Source: Streptomyces dysideae
GTDB lineage: Bacteria; Actinomycetota; Actinomycetes; Streptomycetales; Streptomycetaceae
NCBI RefSeq assembly: GCF_001514305.1
Contig: NZ_KQ949075.1
Span: 109,091 to 173,090, forward strand
Length of the DNA: 64,000 nt
Direction of reading: 5' to 3'
The notes beneath the pieces were generated by a model, which had not been told where the DNA came from, searched no databases, and saw nothing but the letters and a program-made list of their open reading frames with translations. Positions 48,002 to 57,205 of this stretch are shown in pieces; position 1 is the stretch's first letter, and the number at the start of each line of letters is the position of its first letter. The position numbers were made by a program, and so were the translations under genes.

Positions 48002-48901
48002 GTGAGCGTCCGGGGCGGGTACGACAGGGACGGTTTTCTGGCCGCGTACGACAAGGTCATGGCCAAGTGGCCCGCGGAGCGGGAGGCGGTGACCGTCCCG
48101 ACGCCGTTCGGGACGGCGTACGTCAATGCCTGCGGCCCGCGCGACGGGCGCCCGCTCCTGCTCCTGCCGGGCGGCGGGGGAGCGACCTCCGCCTCCTGGT
48201 GCGCCCAGGCCGCCGCCCTCGCCGAGACCCACCGCGTGTACGCCGTCGACCTGGTCGGCGCCCCGGGCCGCAGCACCCCGGCCGCCGACCGTCACCCCCG
48301 TACGGTCGCCGACCTGGCCGCCTGGCTGGACGCGGTACTCGACGGACTCGGCGTGCGGCGGGCGGACGTGGGCGGGCATTCGTACGGTGCCTGGACCGCA
48401 CTGCGGTACGCGCTGAGCGCGCCCGGCCGGGTGCGCCGCCTGTTCCTCCTGGACCCGACCCAGTGCTTCGCCGGGTACAAGGCGGCGTACCTGCTGCACG
48501 CCCTGCCGATGCTGCTGCGGCCCTCGCCGCGCCGCGTCCGTGCCTTCCTGGAGTGGGAGACCGGGGGAGTTCCCCTCGACCCCGACTGGCTCCGCCTTCA
48601 GGAGGCGGCCGCCGGCTTCCCCTCCGCACGTCCGGTGACGGGTCCGCGTCCGGCGCGGGAGGCACTGCGGGCCCTGGACGTGCCGGTCCTGCTGCTCCTG
48701 GCCGGGAGCAGCAGGACCCTCCCCCACTCTCGACTTCGCTCGAGCGGGGGGACCCCCATCACGTACTCGGTGGCGAGCAGGGCGAGTGAGTTGCTGACGC
48801 ACGTGGAAGTCGACGTGGTCCCCGACGTCTCCCACCACGCGCTGCCGCAGGCCGCACCCCCCGAACTGACCCGCCGCCTCAGCGATTTCCTACGCGGATA
48901 G
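48002..48901 (+). CDS. Alpha/beta hydrolase
   Basis: 299 residues, GTG start 48002 after GGGGAGGGGCTGAGG. Core: RPLLLLPGGGGATSASW (oxyanion region, ~res 51), VYAVDLVGAPGRSTPAA, nucleophile Ser in VGGHSYGAWTALRYAL (~127) and His in VVPDVSHHALPQ (~278). Esterase, lipase or haloperoxidase-like activity is possible; substrate unknown. Element copy 4 is translated in frame as RTLPHSRLRSSGGTPI (~res 238-253), in a loop before the last strand, without breaking the gene. Confidence 0.9.
   Translation: MSVRGGYDRDGFLAAYDKVMAKWPAEREAVTVPTPFGTAYVNACGPRDGRPLLLLPGGGGATSASWCAQAAALAETHRVYAVDLVGAPGRSTPAADRHPRTVADLAAWLDAVLDGLGVRRADVGGHSYGAWTALRYALSAPGRVRRLFLLDPTQCFAGYKAAYLLHALPMLLRPSPRRVRAFLEWETGGVPLDPDWLRLQEAAAGFPSARPVTGPRPAREALRALDVPVLLLLAGSSRTLPHSRLRSSGGTPITYSVASRASELLTHVEVDVVPDVSHHALPQAAPPELTRRLSDFLRG
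48719..48759 (+). repeat. Palindromic element, copy 4 (inside the hydrolase gene)
   Basis: CTCCCCCACTCTCGACTTCG then CTCGAGCGGGGGGACCCCCA and T. Read on its plus strand in the hydrolase frame, unlike copies 2 and 3, which are read on the other strand. Confidence 0.9.
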
Positions 48902-48903
48902 CC

Positions 48904-49539
48904 TCACCCCACCTTCTCGATCACGGCCCGGCGGATCAGGAACTTGCCGGGCTCACGGACCTGTTCGAAGGCCGCGTTGTTCAGCAGTGCGCAGCTGCCG
49001 GAGACCGAAGTGACCTCCACCGTCGTGGACTTGTCGTTGTCCAGGTTGGTGACCTTCAGCTTCGTCCCCACCGGGAACTGGTTGCTGGACGCGGCCGGAG
49101 CACCGCCCTCGCCGGACAGCGTGACGGTGGAGCCGTTGCACACCTGCTGCCCGGACCCGGCGGCGGCCGTCGGTGAAGCCGCCTGCGCCGGCTGCTCCGC
49201 CTGCTCGGGCGGCGCGGCCTGGGAGTCCTGAGCCGACTCCCCGACCACACACCCGGACGCCTTCTGCTGGAGCTTGATCTGCTCGACGACCGCCTCACGG
49301 TTGACGATTCGCGCCGCGGACTGCGCGTCCGGAGCGGCGCGCTGGCCGTCGATGAACTTCTGGTTGTTGCCGAGGGCGGTGGCGAGCCCCTGGCAGACCG
49401 TGGAGTCCGCGGCGGACTGCGGACTCTGCGCGGCGTTCGAGGTGGCCGCCATGGCAAAGGCGCCGCCTCCCGCCACCGCCGCCGCGCTCGCGAGCAGCGC
49501 GAGCTTCTTCTTCGTACTGAGCGTTCTCCTGCGCGACAT
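48904..49539 (-). CDS. Secreted protein with double-psi beta-barrel (RlpA-like) C-terminus
   Basis: 211 residues. Signal peptide KKKLALLASAAAVAGGGAFA then MAATSNAAQ. The N-terminal helical part has Cys (STVCQGLATALGNNQKFIDG, KASGCVVGES); a Pro/Ala/Gln linker follows. The last ~80 residues (VTLSGEGGAPAASSNQFPVG, TKLKVTNLDNDKSTTVEVTS, GSCALLNNAAFEQV) read like an RlpA/expansin double-psi barrel. RlpA-type barrels bind or cut peptidoglycan, but the catalytic residues are not evident here. Stop is 2 bp after that of the convergent hydrolase gene. Confidence 0.75.
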   Translation of the reverse strand: MSRRRTLSTKKKLALLASAAAVAGGGAFAMAATSNAAQSPQSAADSTVCQGLATALGNNQKFIDGQRAAPDAQSAARIVNREAVVEQIKLQQKASGCVVGESAQDSQAAPPEQAEQPAQAASPTAAAGSGQQVCNGSTVTLSGEGGAPAASSNQFPVGTKLKVTNLDNDKSTTVEVTSVSGSCALLNNAAFEQVREPGKFLIRRAVIEKVG

Positions 49540-49657
49540 GCGCCGCCTCCAAAGAGGTAGGGGAGCGTACGCCGCTATGTACGAGATACCGAACGAGGTT
49601 ACTCAGCGGTTACAGGAGTCACCGAAGTAACGTACGTCACATACGCGCCCGTTGGGA

Positions 49658-50449
49658 TCAGCTCCCGCCGGAGCCGCCTCCCTCGTACGCCACCACCGTG
49701 TCGTTGACGTACTGGAGCAGCCCCTCCGTCTGCCGGGTGATCTCCGCCTCCTCGGTCTCCGACCCGTCACCCCACTGCCCGTTGGCGAACACCACGGACC
49801 GCACGGTCGCCAGCCGCCGGAACACACCGGCGGAACCGGGCGGCACGGTCGGCAGCCCGGCCGACGGCGGAGGGTCGAGCGAGACCACCTGATACGTCAC
49901 CGGATCCATGGCGGCCGTCCCGAACACCAGCCAGGCATCCTCGGCCCGCCGGAAACTCACCACCGAGACGGTCACCTGCGAACGCCGCTCGTGATCCGTG
50001 AACAGGGCGGACGTCAACCGCAGGCACCCCTCGCCCATTTCGGCCAGCGAGGCCAGCTCCGGCGACATGCCCTGCGCGCAGTCGGTGGTGGTGGCGAGGT
50101 CGACACGCTCGTACCGGGAACCGTCCTTCAGCAGCACGCTCTTCTCCGGGAAGGCCTGCTCGGCCCGGATCACCGGGCGGGAGAGGAGCGAGGCATGGGT
50201 GGACGGGGTGCCGGAGGGAGCGGGCGAGCGGCCCGCCGAATCCCGGTCGCCGCCATCGCTGCCACCGCCGCCGGTACCCAGCACGGCCCCGGCGGCAACG
50301 GCGGCGACGAGTACGACCCCCACCACACCACCCACCGCGATCCGCATCCGCAGCCGACGCCGGCGTATGCGCTCCTGCTCGATCATCCACTGGGTGTAGG
50401 GGTCCGGACCCGCCGGCCCATACGGCATTCCTTGATCACCAAAGGTCAT
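49658..50449 (-). CDS. Membrane-anchored protein of unknown function
   Basis: 263 residues from ATG 50449. A Pro/Gly/Tyr-rich cytoplasmic tip (MPYGPAGPDPYTQWMIEQER), basic RIRRRRLRMR, one membrane segment (IAVGGVVGVVLVAAVAAGAV, ~38-57), then a Gly/Ser linker and an outer domain with two Cys (TTDCAQGMSPELASLAEMGE, GCLRLTSALF). QVTVSVVSFRRAEDAWLVFG suggests a mixed alpha/beta fold. I recognise the plan as common in streptomycetes but no named family. Confidence 0.75.
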   Translation of the reverse strand: MTFGDQGMPYGPAGPDPYTQWMIEQERIRRRRLRMRIAVGGVVGVVLVAAVAAGAVLGTGGGGSDGGDRDSAGRSPAPSGTPSTHASLLSRPVIRAEQAFPEKSVLLKDGSRYERVDLATTTDCAQGMSPELASLAEMGEGCLRLTSALFTDHERRSQVTVSVVSFRRAEDAWLVFGTAAMDPVTYQVVSLDPPPSAGLPTVPPGSAGVFRRLATVRSVVFANGQWGDGSETEEAEITRQTEGLLQYVNDTVVAYEGGGSGGS

Positions 50450-50515
50450 GGCGGCGGAGGGTAACAGCGGATGCCGCCCCAACTCCCGCCGCCGGACATA
50501 CCACTTGCCGCCCGC

Positions 50516-50875
50516 CTAACGCGACAAAGCGTCCCGTACGGCCTCGTCGGTACGGGCGACCACGGCCGTGCCGTCGTCCGCGGTGATGATGGGCCGCTGG
50601 ATCAATTTGGGGTGCTCGGCAAGGGCCTTGACCCACCGCTCCCGCGAACCGGCGTCCCGAGCCCACTCCTTGAGCCCGAGTTCCTTGGCGACGGCCTCCT
50701 GGGTACGGGCGATGTCCCACGGCTCCAGCCCGAGCCGGTCGAGCACCTCCCGGATCTCGTCCTCGCCGGGTACGTCCTCCAGATACCGGCGGACGGTGTA
50801 GTCGGCGCCCTCGGCATCGAGCAGTTTGATGGCACTGCGGCACTTCGAACAAGCCGGATTGATCCAGATCTCCAT
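50516..50875 (-). CDS. ArsC/Spx-like thioredoxin-fold reductase
   Basis: 119 residues from ATG 50875. The start MEIWINPACSKCRSAIKLLD has the CxxC of the arsenate reductase-like family, followed by YTVRRYLEDVPGEDEIREVL and LGLEPWDIARTQEAVAKELG. HPKLIQRPIITADDGTAVVA is the conserved LIxRPIV region. No ars genes are nearby, so arsenate reduction is not established; a general thiol-transfer role is as likely. Confidence 0.88.
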   Translation of the reverse strand: MEIWINPACSKCRSAIKLLDAEGADYTVRRYLEDVPGEDEIREVLDRLGLEPWDIARTQEAVAKELGLKEWARDAGSRERWVKALAEHPKLIQRPIITADDGTAVVARTDEAVRDALSR

Positions 50876-51051
50876 GCCGCCCACGGTACGCGAAAACCCG
50901 TCTTGCACCTGGGTCACAGGACCCCCGAAAGCCCTTGTGGCCAGGGGCGATTGTCAGTGGTGGGCAGTAGAATAGAAGCAGTGTTCGAGGGTGTCGCCGG
51001 GGGGACCGAGATCTCCGGATGGGACGCCCTGACCGCGACAGGAGGATGCCT

Positions 51052-51366
51052 GTGCCCGCTGCCGCACTGAAGACGAAGCCGCTGCCGACCCAGTCCACCG
51101 CGAAGCACCCTGTCCTGCTCGACCTGCCCTACGCACCCGTCGAGAAGAGGCCCCTGCCGCCGGGCCGGCCGCGCGACTGGTACATCACCCACAACCGCCG
51201 CCTCAAGGCAATGCGCCTGGCCATAGCCCTGCTCGACTCGGGCGTCCACGTACCCAACCAGGCCCGCAACGAGACGATCCGCACGACGGCGGAAATGATC
51301 GGCGTCCACCCGCCGTCGGACACGACGTGCCACATGGTGCGAGCACTGATGAGGTACGCGAGGTAA
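51052..51366 (+). CDS. Conserved small protein of unknown function
   Basis: 104 residues from GTG 51052, chosen because GGAGG (51041-51045) is 6 nt upstream; the ATG at 51046 directly abuts it. The N-terminal half is Pro-rich (LKTKPLPTQSTAKHPVLLDL, PPGRPRDWYITHNRRLKAMR). The C-terminal half is helical (LAIALLDSGVHVPNQARNET, IRTTAEMIGVHPPSDTTCHM). I recall similar short proteins in other Streptomyces but no function. Confidence 0.7.
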   Translation: MPAAALKTKPLPTQSTAKHPVLLDLPYAPVEKRPLPPGRPRDWYITHNRRLKAMRLAIALLDSGVHVPNQARNETIRTTAEMIGVHPPSDTTCHMVRALMRYAR

Positions 51367-51375
51367 CGGGGCGAC

Positions 51376-51409
51376 GCCGGGTGCCACCTGCCGATCGGCG
51401 GCACCCGGC
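51376..51409 (+). terminator. Hairpin terminator
   Basis: GCCGGGTGCC (51376-51385) pairs with GGCACCCGGC (51400-51409), 10 bp after the stop of the small gene; TCTTT follows. Confidence 0.8.
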
Positions 51410-51452
51410 ATCTTTCCGCCCGTCCGGCACCTATCGACGCCGGTCCGCATCA

Positions 51453-51598
51453 TCCAGCCCGTCCGGCGTTTGAGGACAAGGCCCCTTCAGGGCCGAAGCG
51501 GGGTCTGGGGGCGCAGCCCCCAGCGGGGTCGAAGGGGCGGAGCCCCTGGGGATGGGACGGGAAGGGGCGGCGGGGGCGAAAAACCCATCGAAGCCCCC
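51453..51598. repeat. Intergenic Streptomyces-type GC-rich repeat
   Basis: Begins CCAGCCCGTCCGGCGTTTGA and contains successive hairpins (GGCCCC-TTCA-GGGCC; GGGGGC-GCA-GCCCCC; AGGGGC-GGA-GCCCCT), ending GGGACGGGAAGGGGCGGCGG. I recognise this as a very common intergenic repeat of Streptomyces genomes. The gap 51367-51749 has no gene besides this and the terminator. Confidence 0.75.
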
Positions 51599-51749
51599 GC
51601 CACCCCGCCTCCCTCCCGTCACCCGTTCGCCGACCTGAACATGCGCCACCCCACCCCCGGACTTTCACTGCGATCAGGAGGTGACACCACCAGGGAGGCG
51701 CAATGGACCGGCACGGCATACAGCGACCGACGGCGACACGGCCCACCCC

Positions 51750-53099
51750 ATGACCACGCCCACCACCCGCGCCACCCGCGCCAGCCAAGGCAAAACCGCC
51801 CGCAAACACATCCCCCGCTCCGCCCACGCCACCTGGCTCCCCTCCGTCGACCGCCCCGACCCGGTCGCCGTACTGGAACGCCAGGGCCGCGACCGCCTCA
51901 CGGAGCTACTGCCGGTCCGGTACGCCCGCATGGCCGCCTCCCCCTTCGCCTTCCTGCGCGGATCCGCCGCCGTGATGGCCGGCGACCTCGCCGCAAGCCC
52001 GCACACCGGCCTGACCGTCCAGCTCTGCGGCGACGCCCATCTGCTCAACTTCGGCCTGTACGCCTCCCCGGAACGCGCCCTCCTCTTCGACCTCAACGAC
52101 TTCGACGAGACCTACCCGGGCCCCTTCGAGTGGGACGTCAAACGCCTCGCCGCCAGCGTCGCAGTCGCCGCCCGCGAGAGCGGCCACCCCGAACCGCAGG
52201 TCCACCGCGCCGCCCAGGAGGCGGGCCACGCGTACCGCACCCACATCCGCGGGCTGGCCCGCAAGGGCGAACTCGCCGTCTGGTACGAGCGCATCGACGC
52301 CGACAGCCTGCTGCCCCTCGTCCGCTCCGCCGGCGCCCGCCGCCGCGTCGAGTCCAGCCTCACCCTGGCCCGCCGCCGCACCAGCCTCCAGGCCCTCGGC
52401 AAGCTCACCGAGACCGTCGACGGACGCCGCCGCATCATCCACGACCCGCCGTTCATCGAGCCGGCCGGCGCCTCCGACACGGCCGCCCTGCGCAAGATCT
52501 TCAGCGACTACCGGTCCACCCTCTCCGAGGAGCGCCGCCTGCTCCTGGACCGCTACCGCTTCGTCGACGCCGCCCGCAAGGTCGTCGGCGTCGGCAGCGT
52601 AGGCACCCGCTGTTTCATCGTCCTGCTCGCCGGACGCGACACCGACGACCCGCTGTTCCTGCAGATCAAGGAGGCGCGGAAGTCGGTCATCGAGGAGCAT
52701 CTGCCGAGCGGCCCCTACGTCCACCACGGCCATCGCGTCGTCGCAGGTCAGCGCCTGCTGCAAGCCGCAAGCGACATCTTCCTCGGCTGGATGACCGGCC
52801 CTCAGGGCCGCGCCTTCTACTGGCGCCAGCTGCGCGACATGAAGGCCTCCGCCGACATCGCCGGAATGACCCCGCCGGAACTCCGCCGCTACGCCCACCT
52901 CTGCGGCACCGCCCTGGCCCGGGCCCACGCCCGCTCCGGCGACCGTATCGCCATCGCCGCCTACCTGGGCGGCGCCGACACCTTCGAACGCGCCGTCGCC
53001 GACTTCGCCCTGGCCTACGCCGCCCAGACCACCGCCGACCACGCGGCCCTGTGCGCGGCGGTCGCGGCGGGCGTCGTCACGGCGGCACCGGAGGCCTGA
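51750..53099 (+). CDS. DUF2252 family protein
   Basis: 449 residues from ATG 51750; a GTG at 51681 with GGAG directly before it would add 23. Family motifs: FAFLRGSAAVMAGDLA (~res 68), VQLCGDAHLLNFGLYASPER (~90), LFDLNDFDETYPGPFEWDVK (~113), VVGVGSVGTRCFIVLLAGRD (~275), LFLQIKEARKSVIEEH and GRAFYWRQLRDMKAS. The fold recalls aminoglycoside-phosphotransferase-like kinases (HGDxH and FDxxDFD type motifs), but activity is unproven. Stands alone. Confidence 0.88.
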   Translation: MTTPTTRATRASQGKTARKHIPRSAHATWLPSVDRPDPVAVLERQGRDRLTELLPVRYARMAASPFAFLRGSAAVMAGDLAASPHTGLTVQLCGDAHLLNFGLYASPERALLFDLNDFDETYPGPFEWDVKRLAASVAVAARESGHPEPQVHRAAQEAGHAYRTHIRGLARKGELAVWYERIDADSLLPLVRSAGARRRVESSLTLARRRTSLQALGKLTETVDGRRRIIHDPPFIEPAGASDTAALRKIFSDYRSTLSEERRLLLDRYRFVDAARKVVGVGSVGTRCFIVLLAGRDTDDPLFLQIKEARKSVIEEHLPSGPYVHHGHRVVAGQRLLQAASDIFLGWMTGPQGRAFYWRQLRDMKASADIAGMTPPELRRYAHLCGTALARAHARSGDRIAIAAYLGGADTFERAVADFALAYAAQTTADHAALCAAVAAGVVTAAPEA

Positions 53100-53361
53100 T
53101 CGGCCCCTCAAAACAGACGCCCCTCAGCTCAAACAGACGCCCCTCAACCAGACGCGGGAAAAAGAAGATGCACGCCGAGTGACCGTCTCCCTACGCTGGA
53201 CAAGCGTTGCGGAGCTGCTCACCCCGCTTCCCGCAGGACAGGCATCAGCCTGCGGACTCGGGGCTACTCTCTACGCACCGACGGACGGTCGCCCATCCCC
53301 CAGCGCCCCGTCGGGACATCTGTCACCGCTCAGAACCGACCCACGCCCACGGAGGCCCGAG

Positions 53362-53649
53362 ATGGGCACCATCATGATGTCCGGGACCGTCGTCCTGGTG
53401 ATCCTAGGATTCGGAAACCACCTCTACTGGCTCGCCGCCGTCGCCCTGCTCTTCCTCTACCTGCAGTACGGGCGGAGCTCGTCCGCAGCGCGCGGATCAG
53501 GCGCCGGAGGCCCGTCGGGCGGGGGACCCATGCCCTCGGACTACCGCTCCTACCGCGACCGCCGTGACCGGCAGGCCAAGTGGGAGCGCCGCTACCGCCG
53601 CGAGCGCCCCCTGGAGTCCCGCCGCCAGGAGCGCGAGCGCAGCAAGTGA
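53362..53649 (+). CDS. Small membrane protein with basic tail
   Basis: 95 residues from ATG 53362, after GGAGGCCCGAG. A hydrophobic first half (GTVVLVILGFGNHLYWLAAV, ALLFLYLQYG) with two short membrane segments is followed by a Gly/Ser linker and a highly charged Arg/Glu tail (YRSYRDRRDRQAKWERRYRR). Conserved in streptomycetes by recollection; function unknown. The gap 53100-53361 before it holds short repeats ACAGACGCCCCTCA (twice at ~53110 and ~53133) and no gene that I can support. Confidence 0.72.
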   Translation: MGTIMMSGTVVLVILGFGNHLYWLAAVALLFLYLQYGRSSSAARGSGAGGPSGGGPMPSDYRSYRDRRDRQAKWERRYRRERPLESRRQERERSK

Positions 53650-53683
53650 GACGACCGCTGGTGACCGGCCCGGGCGCCCCCGC

Positions 53684-54268
53684 TCACATCCCGGGGGCGC
53701 CCCACACCGGGAACCAGCGGTTGAGGTCCTGCTCGATCCGCAGGTCGTCACCGAGTGCCGCCCGCACCCGGAGCTCCAGCGGGTTGTCGCGCCGCTCGGC
53801 CGCACCGGCCAGCGGCGCGAAGGGGTAGAAGGTGCCGCGCTTGTAGAGATAGACGAGCGCGAGCCGCCGCCCCGACTCGTCCCCGAACGCCGCGAGCGAG
53901 CACAGCAGCTGCGGCCCGAACCCGTTGACCTCCATCGCGCTGTTCACCGCGTGCAGATCGTTGACCAGCTCCGGCAGTTGGTCGGGGGCACGCTCGGAGA
54001 CCAGCCAGGAGTAGCCGTACTCGTCCCGGGCCAACCGCACCGGCGGCCCGTCCCGCCCGGCGTCCGCGTCCAGCAGCGCCTGCACCTCACGGTGTGTCTG
54101 CTCGAACGCCGCGCCCTCGACCGTGGCGAAGCACACCGCCCCGCTCCCCGTCGGCCGGAACCCGGCGGCAACCTCCAGGGTCACCGCCGCCGACGGCAGA
54201 GCGAACAGCTGGTCGAGATCGGGCGCGACCGGTTTCGTACGGCCCAGCAGGATGTCCAGCAGCCCCAT
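53684..54268 (-). CDS. pspAB: PspA-associated protein PspAB
   Basis: 194 residues. MGLLDILLGRTKPVAPDLDQ at the start, then LEVAAGFRPTGSGAVCFATV, DEYGYSWLVSERAPDQLPEL and LVYLYKRGTFYPFAPLAG. Matches the actinobacterial PspAB family, a partner of the phage-shock/membrane-stress system. It begins 2 bp after the htpX stop, so the two form an operon aimed at membrane quality. Confidence 0.85.
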   Translation of the reverse strand: MGLLDILLGRTKPVAPDLDQLFALPSAAVTLEVAAGFRPTGSGAVCFATVEGAAFEQTHREVQALLDADAGRDGPPVRLARDEYGYSWLVSERAPDQLPELVNDLHAVNSAMEVNGFGPQLLCSLAAFGDESGRRLALVYLYKRGTFYPFAPLAGAAERRDNPLELRVRAALGDDLRIEQDLNRWFPVWGAPGM

Positions 54269-54270
54269 GC

Positions 54271-55191
54271 TCACGCCCCTCCGGGAGCCGCCGCCTCGCC
54301 CAACTCGGCGGAGATCCGCCCCAGTTGGTCGAGCCGCTGCTCCAGGCTCGGGTGGGTCGAGAAGAACCGCGCGATGCCGGGCTCCCGGCCCAGCGCGGGG
54401 GAGAAGTAGAAGGCGTTGAAGGCCTGCGCGGTCCGCAGGTCCTTGGTCGGGATCCTCGCGATGTCGCCGGAGACCTTGGTGAGCGCGGACGCCAGCGCGG
54501 AGGGACGGCCGGTGAGCAGCGCCGCCGACCGGTCCGCCGACAGCTCCCGGTACCGGGACAGGGCCCGGATCAGCACGAAGCTGATCGCGTAGACGGCCGC
54601 GGAGACACCCATCACAGCCGCGAACACCACGGCGGTGTTCTGGTCCCGCCTGCCGCCCCCGAACAGCTGCGAGTAGAAGGCGAACCGCACGATCAGCCCC
54701 GCGATCACACCGAGGAACGAGGCGACCGTGATCACGGCGACGTCCTTGTGCGCCACATGCGACAGCTCGTGCGCGAGCACACCCTCCAGCTCGTCCTTCT
54801 CCAGCCGCCGCAGCAGCCCCGTGGTCACGCACACGACGGCGTGATCGGCATTGCGCCCGGTCGCGAACGCGTTCGGCATGTCGATGTCCGAGACGGCGAC
54901 GACGGGCTTGGGCATGTCGGCGATGGCACACAGCCGGTCGACCACGCCGTGCAGGCCGGGATACTCCTCCCGCTCCACGACCCGCCCGCGCATCGCGTAC
55001 AGCGCGATCCGGTCGGAGAACCAGTACTGCGCCCCGAGCAGCGCGGCCGCGATCACGACGACCAGCACCCAGGACTTCAGCAGCACGATCAGCGCGGCGA
55101 CGAACCCCACATACAACAGTCCGAGCAGAAACAGCGTGACCCCCATACGGGCGGTCAGCCGCCGATCGCTCCGGAAGCGGCTCTGCATCAT
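54271..55191 (-). CDS. htpX: Membrane zinc metalloprotease HtpX
   Basis: 306 residues. Two N-terminal membrane segments (MGVTLFLLGLLYVGFVAALI, SWVLVVVIAAALLGAQYWF), a M48 active site HELSHVAHKD (~res 140) and Glu ligand region RALSRYRELSADRSAALLTG (~213-232). Two more hydrophobic segments lie between (~152-205). Degrades misfolded membrane proteins. Directly upstream of pspAB. Confidence 0.94.
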   Translation of the reverse strand: MMQSRFRSDRRLTARMGVTLFLLGLLYVGFVAALIVLLKSWVLVVVIAAALLGAQYWFSDRIALYAMRGRVVEREEYPGLHGVVDRLCAIADMPKPVVAVSDIDMPNAFATGRNADHAVVCVTTGLLRRLEKDELEGVLAHELSHVAHKDVAVITVASFLGVIAGLIVRFAFYSQLFGGGRRDQNTAVVFAAVMGVSAAVYAISFVLIRALSRYRELSADRSAALLTGRPSALASALTKVSGDIARIPTKDLRTAQAFNAFYFSPALGREPGIARFFSTHPSLEQRLDQLGRISAELGEAAAPGGA

Positions 55192-55303
55192 GCATCACCC
55201 CGCAGTCAGGCACTCGTCCCACTGCCAGTGTGCACCGCCGCCCGCCCATGAGGCCTTCCCGAACGGCCCCAGGGGCGGCAAAAGGTCCCTGGGGCAAAAG
55301 TCC

Positions 55304-55561
55304 CTAGTAGGGCGCCCGGAAGTTGACGTATCCCAGCAGCACGATCACCGCGGCCACACAGCCCAGCACCACGGCCGTCGACGTCCACGACGACCGGCGT
55401 GGCTTCACCGGGTCGGGGTCGGCGCGGAAGGGCTGCGGCGCGGGCGGGTTCTCCTTCCAGCGGGCGGCGAGCATACGGGCGCGGGCGGAGGGCTCCTTGT
55501 GTTCCGCCCCGTCCGCCCACTTGATGTCGAACTCGCGCTGGTCGTCGTCCCGCTCGGACAT
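55304..55561 (-). CDS. Small single-pass membrane protein
   Basis: 85 residues from ATG 55561. An acidic, charged N-terminus (SERDDDQREFDIKWADGAEH, RARMLAARWKENPPAPQPFR) and one C-terminal membrane segment (STAVVLGCVAAVIVLLGYVN, ~60-79), a tail-anchored layout. Conserved near glnA in relatives by recollection; no function known. Confidence 0.72.
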   Translation of the reverse strand: MSERDDDQREFDIKWADGAEHKEPSARARMLAARWKENPPAPQPFRADPDPVKPRRSSWTSTAVVLGCVAAVIVLLGYVNFRAPY

Positions 55562-55698
55562 CCCCGTGCCCTCTCCCCGTATGTCTCTCGAAATGCCTCT
55601 CGAACAGCAGTACAAGAAACGATACGACGATGCCCCCGCCCTGAGAAACAGGAACGGGGGCACCGGGACGGCTCACGCGTGGCGCACGCGCGGTCCGA

Positions 55699-57108
55699 TC
55701 ACACGTCGAAGTAGAGCTCGAACTCGTGCGGGTGCGGACGCAGCTGCAGCGGAGCGATCTCGTTCGTGCGCTTGAAGTCGATCCACGTCTCGATCAGGTC
55801 GGCGGTGAAGACGTCGCCCTGGAGGAGGAACTCGTGGTCGGCCTCGAGGGAGTCGAGGACGGCCGGGAGCGAGGTCGGGACCTGCGGAACGCCCGCGTGC
55901 TCCTCGGGAGCCAGCTCGTACAGGTCCTTGTCGATCGGCTCGGCCGGCTCGATCTTGTTCTTGATGCCGTCCAGGCCGGCCAGCAGCAGCGCCGAGAAGG
56001 CCAGGTACGGGTTGCCGGAGGAGTCGGGCGCACGGAACTCGACGCGCTTGGCCTTCGGGTTCGAACCCGTGATCGGGATACGCATCGCGGCCGAGCGGTT
56101 GCGCTGCGAGTACACCAGGTTCACCGGCGCCTCGAAGCCCGGCACCAGACGGTGGTACGAGTTCACCGTCGGGTTGGTGAAGGCCAGCAGCGACGGAGCG
56201 TGCTTGAGGATGCCGCCGATGTAGTAGCGGGCGGTGTCCGACAGGCCCGCGTAACCGGCCTCGTCGTAGAAGAGCGGGGAGCCGCCGGTCCACAGCGACT
56301 GGTGGACGTGCATGCCCGAGCCGTTGTCACCGAAGATCGGCTTCGGCATGAAGGTCGCCGTCTTGCCGTTGCGCCAGGCGACGTTCTTCACGATGTACTT
56401 GAAGAGCTGGAGGTCGTCGGCGGCCGCGAGCAGCGTGTTGAACTTGTAGTTGATCTCGGCCTGGCCGGCGGTACCCACCTCGTGGTGCTGGCGCTCGACC
56501 TTGAGACCGGCCGCCTCCAGCTCCAGGGAGATCTCGGCACGCAGGTCGGCGAAGTGGTCGACCGGCGGGACCGGGAAGTAGCCGCCCTTGTAGCGGACCT
56601 TGTAACCGCGGTTGTCCTCGATGGCACCGGTGTTCCAGGCGCCGGCCTCGGAGTCGATGTGGTAGAAGGACTCGTTCGCGCTGGTCGCGAAGCGGACGCT
56701 GTCGAAGACGTAGAACTCGGCCTCGGGACCGAAGTACGCGGTGTCCGCGATACCGGTCGACGCCAGGTACGCCTCCGCCTTCTTCGCCACGTTGCGCGGG
56801 TCACGGCTGTACTGCTCACCGGTGATCGGGTCGTGGATGAAGAAGTTGATGTTCAGCGTCTTGTCGCGGCGGAAGGGGTCGACCCGGGCGGTCGACAGGT
56901 CCGCGCGCAGCGCCATGTCGGACTCGTGAATGGCCTGGAAGCCGCGGATCGAGGACCCGTCGAAGGCGAGCTCCTCGTCCGGGTCGAACGCATCGACGGG
57001 CACCGTGAAGTGCTGCATCACGCCCGGCAGATCGCAGAACCGGACGTCGATGAACTTGACGTCCTTGTCCGCGATGAACTTCTTGGCCTCGTCGGCGTTC
57101 TGGAACAT
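55699..57108 (-). CDS. glnA: Glutamine synthetase I (adenylylatable)
   Basis: 469 residues, ATG 57108 after AGGAGGAGCTGG. Main ammonia-assimilating enzyme, a dodecamer. Motifs: [17 protein letters not shown] (~res 49), [11 protein letters not shown] (~125), [18 protein letters not shown] (~256) and [11 protein letters not shown] (~336). Tyr397 in [11 protein letters not shown] is the residue modified by GlnE, encoded 43 kb away. A perfect-spacing GlnR box lies 98 bp upstream. Confidence 0.98.
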   Translation of the reverse strand: MFQNADEAKKFIADKDVKFIDVRFCDLPGVMQHFTVPVDAFDPDEELAFDGSSIRGFQAIHESDMALRADLSTARVDPFRRDKTLNINFFIHDPITGEQYSRDPRNVAKKAEAYLASTGIADTAYFGPEAEFYVFDSVRFATSANESFYHIDSEAGAWNTGAIEDNRGYKVRYKGGYFPVPPVDHFADLRAEISLELEAAGLKVERQHHEVGTAGQAEINYKFNTLLAAADDLQLFKYIVKNVAWRNGKTATFMPKPIFGDNGSGMHVHQSLWTGGSPLFYDEAGYAGLSDTARYYIGGILKHAPSLLAFTNPTVNSYHRLVPGFEAPVNLVYSQRNRSAAMRIPITGSNPKAKRVEFRAPDSSGNPYLAFSALLLAGLDGIKNKIEPAEPIDKDLYELAPEEHAGVPQVPTSLPAVLDSLEADHEFLLQGDVFTADLIETWIDFKRTNEIAPLQLRPHPHEFELYFDV

Positions 57109-57205
57109 CCAGCTCCTCCTACTCCCGACCGTCCGTGCCGGGGTGGTAGTTCGTTCGTGCGGCCAGTGCGGTGGCACACGCTGACCTCGACCCTAGGGAC
57201 GCGTG

